This document shows, one piece after another, positions 35,601 to 50,600 of a DNA stretch of 64,000 bases (position 1 is its first letter; each line of letters opens with the position of its first letter). The stretch covers positions 100,912,182 through 100,976,181 of the forward strand of contig CM045761.1 in NCBI GenBank assembly GCA_025200525.1, in the 5' to 3' direction. Position numbers and translations under genes: made by a program. This DNA is from Camellia lanceoleosa (Eukaryota; Streptophyta; Magnoliopsida; Ericales; Theaceae). The notes beneath the pieces are model-generated. The model was not told the DNA's origin and searched no databases. It saw only the letters and a list, made by a program, of their open reading frames with translations.

Positions 35601-38600
35601 CATGATGAACAAGTTCAAACCAAGAAGTAAATGAATGTCGATGAATTGAAAAAAGAAAAGAAAAGAAAAAATATATTAATTTAACTTTGAATAATAAAAA
35701 ACTGCATGACAACTTTTGAGGCATGAAAGATGTGAGCACATACAAGGTATTTTAACAATTTGTTCAAATAACTTATGGCTAATTTCCTCAGTCCACAACA
35801 TTCTCTTAGTAGGGGGAAAGAAATTCTTTTTCATACATGTGTGTATTGAGCAAGTGTTTTCATATTATTATTTAAGCATAATGGTAAAGAAAGTACAGTA
35901 TAATTCAGCAGGCTGTCTTCATTTGGTTTTATTCAATTTTCATAATTTCAAAGCTTTATGGTATTAATTTGAGCTCAAATTACTTGCAGCTCATATCATT
36001 CAATCAATGGGAAATTAGTTGAATTCGCAGTGGTATTATTATTATTATACAATTACACAGCTGAATACACAGTGGAAACCCAAAGTTGCAGAACAATAGA
36101 GGAAGGTATATTGGCTTTTGTGTAATGGGACTTATCCAAAATAACAAACCTACTGACAGGGTATGCCCTAGATGTGCAACGTGGCAAAACCATCAAATCT
36201 GCATTATCTTCTTGTAGAAATTTCAGATCCTTCTAGGTCAAAAGCAGTTCTCTTGGTTTTCTTTCATAACCACAAATACAATTGATTTAAAAAATTTCTT
36301 GACGTGTTTAGATATTTGTTTAATGTTCATCGTCCAGCTTTAAGATCCAAACCTATAGTTTCAGTATTTATATGGGCAGGGTGATGTAGAACACTGAGAA
36401 AACAATTATTTGGAACCCTGATAAAATAAGAAACTAAATATTGATAAAACTCCTAGCTAAACTATAATTAAAAACAGGACAACATTTATTTTAGCCCTTG
36501 TAGTTTTGGAGCACTTTACCTCTTGACAATATATGCAAAACACCCTCATGTGCTTTTGGATTAAGATGCTTACACTAACACCGTCAATGTTAGTTGTAAA
36601 AGACTATTTTACTCAGTCTTATTCTTCTTCTTTTCAAAGATTTAATGTACTTTCTGATTTAAACCAATGTAAAAAATATATATTAAAAATCCTTTCTGAT
36701 TGAAATCAGTGTTAAAAAAAAAAACATAAATTAAACTAAATTCTTGAAATTTTGTACTCTAATTTTTTAATTTAAACACATATTAAACAATATATATATA
36801 TACATATGTAAAAAGTATATATTCTGTACATATAACTAGAGTATATATATGCTTATCATCCCTTAATCCCATAATATTCAACAAAACCAGTTAATCATTA
36901 ATACTATATAGTATCACAATACTCTATTAGAACTTGCAAACAAAACAGGACTTGTGATGATTATCAGACCCAAAGAAAAAGAAGCTATACAATGTTTGGA
37001 CCAACAAGAAGAAAAATTGAGATGGTGAAGGAGGGCGGATGGAGGGGGAGGTGGGTGTAACTATGAGAATATAATTGTATATATTAGGCATGTTTGTGTA
37101 TATATTAGGCATGATTGTGTATATATTAGGCATGGTTCTGTATTTCCTTTTTAGATTAGGCGTTAGGTTTATATAAACTAAGGTCTTGATGTAATTGAAA
37201 TACAAGTTGAATATACAACATTCTTCAAAAACTTACATGGTATCAAAGCAGGTTGAGAAACCCTGGCACCATCAATCTCTCTCCTTCTCTCAGACTTGGT
37301 TGTTGATCGAAGATCTTTGCTTCATCAATCGTCAATCATCAATCGTGAATCTTCTCCTTGGCTCAGTTTGGTTCGTGATCTCTCTTTCTCTCAAACCTAG
37401 TTGTTGGACGAAGCTCCATGCTTCATCGATCGTCTGGTTGGGTCTGATTCATCTAATTCGTGGCAACTGTTCGACTCATCTAGCCGACTCATCTGTTTGA
37501 CTCATCGTCTTCTCTCTCTCATTCCGGTTCGCGAAGTTCTCTCTCTTGCAGTTGTGTTGGCTTCAAGTTCTCTCACTCCTCTATTTTGGTTCTCTTGGCT
37601 TCGTCTATTTCCTGAATTATTGACATATCTTAGTTTGGCTCTTCAATTTTTCGTTTATTATACTTTTGACCCATCAATTCTATAACTTTGCCTTATTATA
37701 ATGGACACTAAAATTCAAGCCATTAAATGCAAACTCACCGGTGACAATTATGCCTATCGGGCTGGTGTTATGAAGTATTTTCTTCTTGGTTAGAAAAAAT
37801 GGGGTTATGTTTCTGGTTTTGTTCTCGCCATTGGACTCAAAGGCGGAAGGATATATGACTTCCTGTGGTACTTAGGATTGTGATAATGCTCAAATTCTGA
37901 CCTGGTTTCCTAATTCTATGGATGATCGTATTGGAATGATGTTTTCTAAATACAATATTGCCAAGGAGGTGTGGAATTATATACTGGGTGTTTATTAGTA
38001 GTCCAACTTTGCCAAGCGGTATGAGTTGGAAACAGCTATTCAGAGTGCTCGTCAGCAGGATCAGACTATTCAAGATTTCTATATTGAGATGACAGGTCTC
38101 TGAAATCAATTGGCTCTCATGGAACCACCTAGCCTCAAGGTACTAGAAACTTAAGTTGAGTTTCGAGAGCAAAGTCGTTTAGTGCAGTTCTTAATGGCTC
38201 TTTTCCCTCAGTATGAGACTATCCATGGTGGCATCCTTCATCGGTCTCCTCTACCCTCTATGGATGCTATTGTTCGTGAGCTCCTCTCCAAGGAAACCCT
38301 TCTTAAGACGGACAGTCAGATTCCACCTCCTCTGCCTTCTTGGCTCTCGCTAAGCCTTCTTTGTTATCAACCCTTCTCCTCATCGCTTTAGGCCATCGCA
38401 AAGCCCAAACAAGGGCCATTAGGTCCAAATGAGTGTACTTTCGCTACCGAGGGGTCATTGAAAATACAATCGTCCCCAAAAGGACATCGGCTGCTCCGTC
38501 AGCCACTTGCAGTCAGCCCGCAATCCGCCCGAGTACTTTCCAGCCTCCAACTACTTATACTGCATCTGCTCCAACTTCAGATCCTGACTTGGCTTCCTTA

Positions 38601-41600
38601 AATGCTCAGCTTGCTTAACTTCAGCATATCCTATCCACCTCTCACCATCCCCATCCGCCTCCGCCTTACTTCTCTTCATTCAAGTTTGCTTGGGTCTTCT
38701 TCAGGTATTCTCGCTTCTGTCTAACTTTTTGATTCTGGTGTCTCTCATCATATAACTCCTCACCTTTCCTTACTTCAAAACTGTATTTTCCCACCCATTC
38801 CTATTACTATTAATACTGTTAATGGGTCTAGTATGTCGGTTTTGTCTATTGGGTCAGTCTTGCCCTCTACTATGTCTGCTGTTACTATTCCCTCTATTCT
38901 TTATGTCCCTCAGCTATCTGTCAGTTTATTATCTATTAGTCAACTTGATACTTCTGGCTTTGATGTTATCTTTTGTTCTTTGTTCATAGTGCGTGATAGG
39001 GTGTCCAAGAAGCAGATTGGGACCGGCCGTAGAGTTTGAGACCTCTATGTGGTAGAAAGTTTGCATCTCCCTTTATCCAACTCTCCAGTTGCACTTTTCT
39101 CTTTTCAGTTAGATTTTCAATCGAGTCAGTTTTATTTATGGCATTCTTGCCTAGGTCATTTGTCTATTGACCGCCACGGTCTTTAGCTCAACTGGATTGT
39201 TGGGTAAAATTTCTCCTAGGTAAATTGATGAATGTCAAGTGTGTAAACTTGCCAAAATGTCGCTTTTACCTTTTAATAAAAGTACGCTTATTTATGTTTC
39301 TCCGCTTCTTATGCATACTGATATCTAAGGACCTTCTCCTATTCTCACTAAAGGGGGTTCCGCCTATTATGTATCTTTTGTTGATTGCACCCGCTATACT
39401 TGAGTTTATCTTATAACTCATAAATCTGACTTCTACCAAATATACCGTACATTTCAGTCTATGATCACTACACAGTTTGAGGCAACCATTAAATTATTAC
39501 TACCGATTTAGGTGGAGAGTATTTTAAACCGAGTTCTATGAGTATCCGACCAATTTGGGTACCATTCACCAAACTTCCTACCGATACACCAGCCAAAATG
39601 GTCATGAAAGCGTGAATACCGCCATCTTCTCGAGATAGCTCAATCTCTTTTTTCGCCTTGCTCCAGCTTTTTTGGGGAAGCGTTCCTACAGTGCTTTTCT
39701 TCTCAATCGTATGCCTACCCCTTATTCTCTGGTCCTTCTCCTTATGAGGCTCTGCTTTCCCAACTTTCCAATTACTCTCCTTCGTGTTTTTAGGTCTATA
39801 TGCTTCGTCCTTCTTCCCCGGAAAGATAGGACAAAACTTAGTGCCCGTTCTATCCTGGTATCTTTTTGGATTACGCCTTACTTAGAAGGGCTATCGCTAC
39901 GATCCTGCTTTCCGCCGCCTTTACTTCTTAGAACGCTTTGTCTTACTTTCACTTTCCCTCTCACCGCCTAGTTTCAAAAGCAAATTTAGTTCCTTGACCC
40001 ATTTTCTTCTCGAGGTCCCATCCGATTAGTACATCTACACTGCTCCTCTGAATTTGTTCTATCTTCTCCTTTGGCTACTTCTCCTTCACCTTCCTCTCCT
40101 CCTCCGTTGTTAGTCTATTCTCGTCGCCAGACTCCTCCTCCACCAGTTGTCTCTACCCCGGTTGCTGCCTCTTCTGCTTCTGAAGACTTTGACCCTGCTA
40201 CACATCGATATCCTACTCGAGAGTGTCGTCCTCCAAACAAGTTTGGTTGGTCTAATACATGTTTTTCTGCTTCTTATTGTACTTTTTCATCGCTATTCAT
40301 TCTTTTTTCGTAACTACGGTCTTACAAGGAGACCTGTCAGGATCCTCTTTGGATTCGAGCTATGGAGGATGAGTTGTCTGCTTCGCAAAAAACTAATACT
40401 TGGGAATTAGTTGTTTTGCCTGCTGGTAAGAGTCTAGTTAGTTCCAAATGGGTCTACAAAATCAAGACTCACTCTGATGGTTCTCTTGAGTGCTACAAAG
40501 CTCACCTGGTTGCCAAAAATTTCTCACAGGAGTATGGTATTGATTATGAGGAGACCCTTACCCTTGTTGCCAAGATGACTACTGTTCGTACTTTGATCTC
40601 TGTTGCTGCTGTTCATCCTTGACCTCTCTATCAGATGGATGTTAAGAATACTTTTCCAATGGCTATCTTCCCGAGGAGGTTTACATGCGCCCTCCCCTAG
40701 TCTTCTCATTCCTTTGGACTTGTTTGTCGCCTTCGCATGCTTTGATGGTTTGAAGCAATCTCTTCGCGCTTGGTATGATCACTTCGAAAGCTATTCGAGC
40801 TCTGGTTTCATCCGGTGACCAAGACTCGCCTTGTTTCTCCTCCACACCTTTGCCGGTTTTGTTGCCTTATTATCAGATGTGGATGATATGATCATTTATT
40901 GGCTCGACACTTCGATATCTTTGACATCAAGCAAGATCTCTTCCGTGACTTTCAAATGAAGGATTGAGGACCATCATGTATTTTCTTGGTATTGCGGTAG
41001 CTTTTTCTCCCAAGGGCTACTTTCTGTCTCAGGCCAAGTATGACAATGAGGTTATTTACCGTGCCAGTCTAACTGACACTAAAATTTCTGATACCCCCAT
41101 TGAGTTTAATGTGAAACTTAACACTACTGATGGTATCCCACTGGATAATTCTACTTTGTATCGCAAGCTTGTGAGCTGCTTAGTCTATCTGACGATTACT
41201 CACCCTGATCTTATCTATGATATTCATGTGGTTAGCCAGTTCGTTTCTGTTCCTCGCTCTCCGCATTGGGCTGCTTTGGTTCGCATTCTTCGTTATCTCC
41301 ACGGTACTATCTTCCAAAGCTTCTGGTTGTCTTCTACTTCTTCCTTGGATTTGGTGGCTTATGCTAATGCTGATTGGGCTGGTGATGTTACTGATTGTAC
41401 GTCCATTTCTGGTTTTTGTTTGTTTCTTGGTGATTTCTTGATTTCTTGGAAAAACAAGAAACAAACTGTAGTTGCCCGTCCTACTGCCGAAGCTGAGTAC
41501 CATGCTATGGCTCATGCTACTGCTAAGGTTATTTGGTGTCGTTGTCTCCTCTCTAACTTGGGTGTTCCTCAGTCCTCTCTGACCTCTCTCTACTGTGACA

Positions 41601-44600
41601 ACCGCAGTGCTATTCAGATTGCCCATAACACTATTTTCATTGAACGAATGAAGCACATTGAGATTAATTGTCACTTTGTCCGTCAACACCTCCAGTCTAG
41701 CTCTATCTTGCTTCATTTTGTTCCTTCGCTACAAATTTTGTCGACTTCTTCACCAAGACTCACACCACTGCTCGTTTTCGGTTTCTTCTTGACAAACTCT
41801 CCGTGTTTTCGGCTAAAACACCTTGAGTTTGAGCGGGGGTGTAAGAATATAATTGTATATATTAGGCATGTTTGTGTATATATTAGGCATGGTATTTCCT
41901 TTTTGGTTTAGGCGTTATGGTTATATAAACTAAGGTCTTAATGTAATTGAAATACAAGTTGAATATACAATATTCTTCAGAAACTTCCAAGAATAATCGA
42001 GACATTCTTACATGACATATGCATTATTGCTCTTACTTTCTTGCCTTATGTTATATGCCTATTTGAATTACTTACTTGCTAAGGATTAGAAGAGAAGAAG
42101 AAGTTAGTATGATGCCTTAAGTGTAGGAATTATTTGTTTTGTGCTTTGAGTTAGGGGATGCCTTATGCTTAGATTTGTGAATGCTAGGATGTGCCTAAGC
42201 ACTAATTGAGGAACTTAAAGATCTTAGATTAATGTGCTTGTCATTTTGATGCTATGTGATATTTTGCTAATCAAGATTAGTGTTAACTAAGTAAGATTAG
42301 TGAGCCTAGATCAAGATTAATTAAACTAAGCAAGATTAAACCTAAGCTTGACTAATCAGTACTAACCTTGATCAATTCAGCTAAGTAAATGAGATTATGC
42401 AAAAAAGTGAAGCACACAAGTAGGTGATGCACACACCTCCCTTTTTGTTTTATTCAACTTTTGTTTTACCTTGTTACATAAAACCAAAACAAGAAACAAA
42501 AAAATCTGCAGGATCAAGATTGAGCTAGAAGAAAGGAGGAGAAAAGAGAAACAAGGAGAAGAAAGGAGAAAGAAAGAGAGAAAGAAAGGGAAAAGAAGAA
42601 AGCTTGAAGAAATCTATCAAAAATCCATCCTTGATCATCCTAAGATAAGTTTTGAACCCGAATTTTTGTAGAATCCTTCCTACAATCAAAGATTGAGAAC
42701 TTTGGATTAAATTGAGTTAGTAATGGAATTATGAAGAAAAGAATGAAAAAGAGATGAATAGGTTGAAAAACAGGCAAGGTAGTCATGATTCTTGCCATTT
42801 TGATTTAAATTTTGATGTTCTTGTTTCAAGAGAAGCCTTATTTTCATATTTTAATATGATTTTCAAGAGTTTTACAAGTTTAATATCATGTTTTGGAAGG
42901 ATGAAAAAGAAGGGTTTGAATAAAGAATAGAACTCATGAATTTCTTGGTAAAAAACTCATGTTTTGATCTTTGCATCTTGAAATAAATTATGTATTGATC
43001 TCGTAGCTTTAAAAAGAATTATGTTTTCATGTTTTTCCATACATTTAGCATGTTTTGTGCTAACTTTTCAAGGTCCCTAGCTTTAGAATTGAGAAGAGGT
43101 AGCTTAAAACAATGTTAGAAATTCGAGCAGCAAGCATAATTTCAGAGCAGCCACTTCCGCACGTACGGCTCAAACTTCAGCAACACAATTTCGACACTGC
43201 TCTAAACAGCACATGCGGAACCCCTGCTTCACTCCACTTTCATGTTTTGCAGCCCTAGGATACTTAGAGCACTTCAATTTACACCTTCAGTACCTGTTTT
43301 ACACTTGGACTTGAATTAAGCTTAGAAAAGCCTTAAACAATCTAAGAAAGGAATAGGAAACACTAAGTTAAGTTAGAGCATTTGAATTGGTTTAAGGACT
43401 TGTAAATTAAGATGTTCTCAATGCTTTGTTCATGCTTTGTGTAGGTCAAGCACTTTTGGAGGAAGTAACCCACTGTTCAAGAGCCATTTGTGAGTAGTAG
43501 TATAGCAAAGTTATGTTTGATAAACTATGATTCAAATGCAAAACTTATGCTATGTTTATGAAAGCTATGCTAATGTTTTATCATGAATGAATGTCCTATA
43601 CTCTTGTATCATGTATGAAGATGACACCCTTGGAAACATCACAGTTATTAGGGGACATGATAACATGCCAATAACACCTTGATGGCCGAGCTCTTTGCCA
43701 CCGTCAGGTGGGTTGTCTAACCAGTACCCCAAGCCGGTTATTCATTGTCAAGGTCCTTAGAATGTTCATCTCTATGTCAATGTTTGATAGTTTGAAACCT
43801 TGTATTATCATGCTCTTGTTAAGCTATGTTCAAGCTATGATTCTTGTATTATGTTTTATAAAGCTCATCGACATTCATTCATTTACCGCTTTACTATATT
43901 ACTATTCCCTGGGCAATGGCTTACCCTCTCCCTATTTGTATGTAGGGGGTGTAGAAGAGCACAATAATGAAGACAAGCCTGGTTAGAAGTCTTTTTCTTT
44001 TTGTTTTACACTTTTGGGAGATGTAACTTTAAGAAGAGAGTCTTGTATATATGTGTTGGTTTTTGTAAGGTCATATCGATGATGATATACCCTTTTTTTT
44101 TTTTTTTTTTAGACCTTGTAATTAAACAAGATATCAATCCAAGAGGTATATATGTTTAATTTCATATGACTTATGCACATGCTTTGAATGGACTTTTGGT
44201 AATTAATGGATGAAAGCTTCCGTATACGCCCCAAGTTTTGTTGGGGTTGTGACAACAAGGTGAGAGAGACGAAGAGTCTGAAAGTAGAGAGAGAAAAGGC
44301 TTGGTCTTAGAGGGACAAACGAAGTCAAAGGCTGTGTCTTGGAAAAGATAAAATTAATTCACAAAGCCAATAAAGTACCAAATGCGGCAATATAATAGCA
44401 TTTATAAGTATTTCGAGGAAGAGAGAAGAGGCATGGTCTTTGAAAAGATAAATGAGAGTTAAGGCAGTGTCTTTGAAAAAGATAAACATTAACTCACAAA
44501 GCCAATCAAGAGCCAAACATATCAATATAAGAAATATATCAGCATTAATAAATATTTCAGATCAGTTCGGTTTCGATTTAATTATCTTACCACACAACTG

Positions 44601-47600
44601 AAACTCAATCAAATATTGAACAGTTTTGGATAATTGAACTCATTTCCGACCGAAGTGAATCCGAAACCATCCATGGCTTGTTCAGATCGGTCGGATTGGG
44701 TCAATTTTCTCGGGTGATTCGGTTATTTGTACAGCCCTAGTTGTCACACTGCCTTTCACAACAAGTGAAGAAATTCTAATTTAGCAGGCTTGACTCTATG
44801 ATCATACTACCATCATCTACTAGGCTCCGAGGGTCTATACCTCGGGTCTTGGGTCGGCTCAAGAATCGGTGCATACAAACTGAGATGACCAGACCGGACA
44901 CATATAAAATTAACCGACGGAGGTCTAAACTAAAATGAATAGGAAAACTTGTGGGTTTAATTATAGTTACTTAAACTTAATTAGGGCTCAATTATATTAA
45001 ATAAAAATTCAAATTTTTCCTGGCCATTACAGATATCCTGGAGAGATACTACGTAGACAGTATTCTGTATAATATTCTAGAAATTGTTTTCTTTTCTGTT
45101 TTAGGGTTAGCTTAGACTATAAATACTAATGTAATTCTATTGTATTTTTCACAAATTGAATATACATTTTCTCTTTTCCTTAGTAACTTTCAGGTGGATG
45201 GTGGCGAAAGTGATGGATAGATGACAAGGGAGGTGGGGCAAATAGAGGGCAAGGTGATGGGTAGGAGACGGATGGTTGCTGGGAGGTGGGGAAGGCGAGT
45301 GATTGGAGGTGGTAGGGGATGGATGATGGTGGTGATGAATAGTTAGGGTTAACATTAGGTGTTCAATTGGGGAAGAAGATGAAAGATGGGTATAATTGCA
45401 ATTTGCATTGGATTTTGACTTGATTTTAATTTATTTTTCATGCCCAATCTCATAATTAAGCATGCATGGTATTATTTATGTTAATTTTGATGGAATTACT
45501 CATGGCAAGGAGGTCAAGTGCAAAACGGACCAAAACCAAGTGAGAGTGTTTTGCATGTATTTGAATGTCAGGATAAAATGCTCTAGGCCAAAACCACAAG
45601 TGGGTAAAAATAAAATAAAATACATAAATAAAGGCATTAATGAAAATATAAATTCTAAATAAAGGCATAGGCTATTTCCGTAATTTGAATATCAGAATTT
45701 TGTACAAGGCTAGATCACCACCTTGGTTGAACTTATGTCATTGTAAAAGTTCTATTCAAAAAATTGAAGATTAATAAAACTCAACTCTCTGCAAGATCAG
45801 TATTGGTGACTACTCTAATAGCTTTTGGTGGTGATACCTTCATCAAACTTTTCTGGGTGCCAGTACAACTCTGAAGCATATCATTCACTTTTTCCCAACT
45901 CTGAGGCAGACCCTTCTTTTTCTTTAATATTCTTATTCCCTTGTAAGAATTTTATGAACAAAATTGAATTACTAACTTTCTGCTAAATTGTATCGGCCGA
46001 TTCTCCATTTACTTGATGCTCAAAGATAAGCCTCAACAAGAGCATGTGCTTTAAAATACTAAATATATAAATCACTTGTGTTCCCAATGAATCAAACTTT
46101 GACAGTTGACAGTTGTCCGCAAGTCTACAACTAACTTGCTAGGCTAGCTGTATAACAAAACAATATTGCTTGATACAAGATTGGTTTCATTTGGCTTCTA
46201 CCTTACATAAGCCCTGTAAATTTTCATAAAGTGGCACCAATGATACTCGCACCACAGCTGGTTTACATTCTTTCTTTTCAAATGTCCATGTACAAATGAG
46301 TTAGATCGTAATACTTGACCAAAATGAAACAGAGTTACATACAAATGAGAAAGTTTTTGCTCCATTTGTTCGTTCAAGTGCTCTCCAAACTTGCTATTTA
46401 CCTAGCATGTTTTTTAAAGACACCAAGAAATTTGTTCCACATTTCAAAACAATTTATGCTTTGAAAACAGCATAAGATTGTGTACACATTGTAATCTTGA
46501 GTATAAATAGTAATGCATGAATGATGCAACAGCAGCAGCAGTATTACCTCTTAACTGTGTTGTTTTGTTATTATAATTTTATGCAAAAGAATATCAATGA
46601 AAACGGACAATCTATGTGAATATAATGAGTGCAAACAAATTCCCAGCATTACATAGTTAATGAAAAGGAATCAGAGCATGAGGCATGCCAGTTGAAGGCA
46701 CCAGCTTCTCCATCACTTGTAAAGATATCAAGTTTTTTTTTTTTTCTGTTTTCCTTTCTTTTTATTCTACCACAATCTTGGAGAATTAAACCCGACATTT
46801 AAATTTTTTTTACTCTTTCCTCTCCCAGACAGGTGCAGCACTGGTTGATAGATGTAACTGTAGTTAAATTCAGAATTGGACTAGTTTTGTTAGGTTGATA
46901 TCCCATAGATTCGAATTGCCATCTAACTAAATCACTAGAATTTGCAAGCATTCAATACCCTAGCTCATGACCAGATGACCAGAAATTTAATTTTATGTAA
47001 TGTGTTTGCCATAACTCAAAAACGGTAACTACATTTCTGTTTTCATAGTGAGCAGCACTCACCACTATTTTTTGTACTGCAATCTCATGCTACCAACACA
47101 AGCATAACCAAACCAAACCAAACCAAGCCAAGCCTCAAGTCCCATCAAATGGGGTTGGCTACATAAATCCTTCTTCTCTACTCAACTCTATCAAAAGCCA
47201 TTTGGTTAGTCAAATTAAGGAGATTCATATCTCTATTTACTATACTAGCCCACATCAATCTAGATCTGCCCCTTCCTCTAACACTTTCATCTATCGTCAC
47301 TGTATCGCATATCTTCATTACTACCTCTGTTGGTCTCCGTTGCATATGACCAAACCATCTCAATCTATTCGCTCTTAACTTATATTCTATCGGTGCTACT
47401 TCTAACCCATTCACGAATAGACTCATTCCTAACTCTATCTTTTCTAGTCTTACCACATACACCTTAGCATCCTCATCTCAACAACACTCATCTTATCTCG
47501 CATGTTGTTTCTTAGTCGTTCAACATTCTCTCATGCAACATCCTCGAATAGCCGCTCTATTAGTGGGTACTGCTTATTGCATAGTACTCCAAACGCACTC

Positions 47601-50600
47601 CTTCATTTACGCCACCTCGCCTTAATTTTATGGGCCACATCTACTCCAATCTCTCCATCTATTGTGATGATCAATCCTAAATAACGAAAATGTTCACTCT
47701 TAGGTAATTCTTGGTTCTCAATCTTCACTTCTCCTCTGTTTTCCTTGTTCTGCGTATCCTAAATCCTTTAGATTCAAGTGTTTCTCTTGAAGTCTCCAAC
47801 TTAGTGTTAACTCATTCTCTAGTCTCATCCACTAACACGATATCATCTGGAAAAAGCATACACCATGGCACATCATTCTGAACATTTATCGTCAACTTAT
47901 CCATAACTAAAGCAAAAAGATAAGAACTTAATATTGATCCATTGTGTAACCCTACAGTAATTAAAAATTCACTTGTCTCTCCAGCCAGCAATCTAATAGT
48001 GATTACCACACCTTCATACATGTCCATAATCACATTTTGTCACCGCTTTCTTCTCTAACACCCACCGGATCATATCCCGAGACACTTTATCATATGCTTT
48101 CTCAAGATCAATAAAAACCATATGAATGTCTCTTTTTTTCTCTCTATACTTTTCTATTACTCTCCTCAAAAGACAGATCGCTTCTATTGTTCACCTACAG
48201 AGCATAAATCCAAATTGATTCTCTGACACCTCTATTATATATCTCAATCGACATTCCATCAATCTCTCCCACACTTTCATTATATGGCACATCAGCTTAA
48301 TCCCTCTATAATTGTTGCAATTCTGGACATCTTTATTCTTATAGATTGGCACTAAAATACTCTTCCTCCACTCCTCTGGCATTTTCCTAGTCAACATGAG
48401 CATATTTATCCAAAATGTATAAAGCAATTAGAAGACTCACTTGCCGTAGTTGTGCATTAACTTCTGCAAGGAACCCTTCATCCAGTTGCCCTTCCTGCTC
48501 CCTTTGGTTTATTTCCTGATAGTAAAAAGGTTGCAAATATTAAATACATACCCCACTTGTAATTATCCTCTTTCTAAAATTCAGTGAGTTGGAAAAAATT
48601 TGAGGAACTACTACAGTAAGAAAGAAAAGTAACCTGAAGGACTTTAGCCTATCCTACTTAATGGCATCAGCCAATAAGGACATCATATTGTAAATAACTT
48701 CAGTACATAACATAAAAAAATTAAAAAGAGCAATGGAAAAGATATAAATAACTATCAATTCCATAAGCCCTATAAAACACCTTCAACAGACAAAAGCAAA
48801 AAAAAAAAAAAAAAAACATACCATTTATATGACTTACAAAATTGCATACATATCCACAAACGTTATTGATATATCAAAGCAAGCTAAAAACAAAGCCTTA
48901 CTTTCTCCATAAGCTTGAGAGCTTCAGGATCTCGAGGAGGCCAAGGAATCTCTTCCACTTCATCAACTACAGGTTTTAAAATTTCCTTGAGAACATCAGT
49001 AGCAGACTCTATTTTTTCCTGCAGGGAGAAAATACTGTGAACAAGACAGCACAAAAAGATAACGTGAGAAATAAAGTCATTAAGCTCTCAGGAATGCTGT
49101 CTAATAATCTTTGTGCTATAATGCTGCACAGAGAGAGAGAGAGAGAGAGAAAGGTACATTCGTTTTATGAACAAGGAAATCCACTATGCTCATTACAGAT
49201 GAGGCCAACTCTTCATAATCTTTCTGCAGAAATACAACTATTATGACGAAGCATTTCTAGAGAGAGAGAAAAAAATAGGGGACCAAGCACAGAAATATAT
49301 TAAAAAGTAAAGTCAACCAAGTAAAAAACCGTGCTTTATCATCCTCAGATTTGCAGGTGTCAGTTCTAGCTGCAAGCCGTATCCAAAAACTCTCATTGAA
49401 AGCAAGGACATTTTCTACAACAAGCTTCTGAAGCTGTTTGCAAATCAACCACAAGAGAAAGAAGTTTAGTAAAATAAATTTTACCTAGAACTTCAAGTAA
49501 GAAGAGATTGTCCCCTTTCAAGTGACTGGATTCACATCTTAGAGGTACCCATCCCCTTCCATAACGGCTAACGTCCTAGATGCATGTGCAGTTTATTATC
49601 CAAAAATAACAAATAATTTTTGGACTAAATCAAGTAAGCTAGTGGATCACTTGTATGTCTGGTTTCATGTTCAACACGTCAAATAGATAGGCCTGAAGTC
49701 TACAGTAGACTATCATTTATCTACTTTCTCATTTGAACTCATCACAATTTATTTGCTGGCAAGCCAAAAGAATATAAGTAAATAACTTTGAATTGTCAAA
49801 GCCATCTACCTTCTCATTTGAACTTATCACAATTTATTTGCAAGCAAGCCAAAAGAATAAAAGTAAATAACTTTGAATTGTCAAAGTCATCTGACATGTT
49901 AACTTTTCTAGACATGTTCTAAATGGAATGGGTGAGTTCTATCTCCTGTCTAGAATGTGTGCTATACAAAGAATATAACTGGGAGAACTTACTCTTAGGG
50001 CTTACTTGTAAGTCCTAAGATATTCTACTAAGGCAGTGCTGTGTGTTACATGGTCTTGGGTAGAACTCAACCCCAAAAGTTAGCTCAAGAGGTGAGGATG
50101 CCCTCACACTAATATGCTTGATCCTATTTTAGTACTTGGGCAATGTGGCACTTCACTTCACACCCTTCTTCACACCCAGCGTGCTCACTCGACAGACTGT
50201 GGTGTGCAAGCCAGACCGCACCCTACCCATCCTTAAGTACTTCGGCTCTGATACCATATTACACAGTCTTGGGTAGAATTCAACCCCAAAAGCTAGCTCA
50301 AGAGGTGATGGTGCCCCCATGCTTATATGCTTGATATTATTTTAGTACTTAGGCAATGTGGGACTTCGCTTCACACTATGACCATCTAGTGATAGCAACG
50401 TTGACGCTAAAATGCATGAGATGAGGTTGATAGGTCACCAATTATATAAATATAAGAATATATCAGGTAGTGAAACTTCCAATTCAAGAAATAATGTTTA
50501 TGAAGAAGCATTTAGGTTGATGAAAAAGGAACAATTTGAAAGAAATTGCAAAGCACCATCTACTTACTTCATTTGCATTTGCATCTCTCAATGTATCTAT

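Larger units (their letters stand above)
37056..41989 (+). mobile_element. Copia element in intron 5, degenerate but near full length
   Basis: Both LTRs (37056-37237 and 41840-41989), a tRNA primer site (37238-37249) and a G-rich purine tract before 41840 are present. It lies antisense to the host gene in the 12.9-kb intron. The internal region keeps the copia order gag, protease, integrase, RT, RNase H. It has many stops, so it cannot move by itself. Confidence 0.9.

Noticed and set aside
41180..41716. 178-codon minus-strand frame
   Set aside because: Antisense shadow of the copia RNase H frame 40964-41911.
50044..50375. Cassandra-type TRIM with 5S rRNA promoter
   Set aside because: The LTRs show no 5S A/C-box pattern that I can recognise; only the general TRIM layout is supported.
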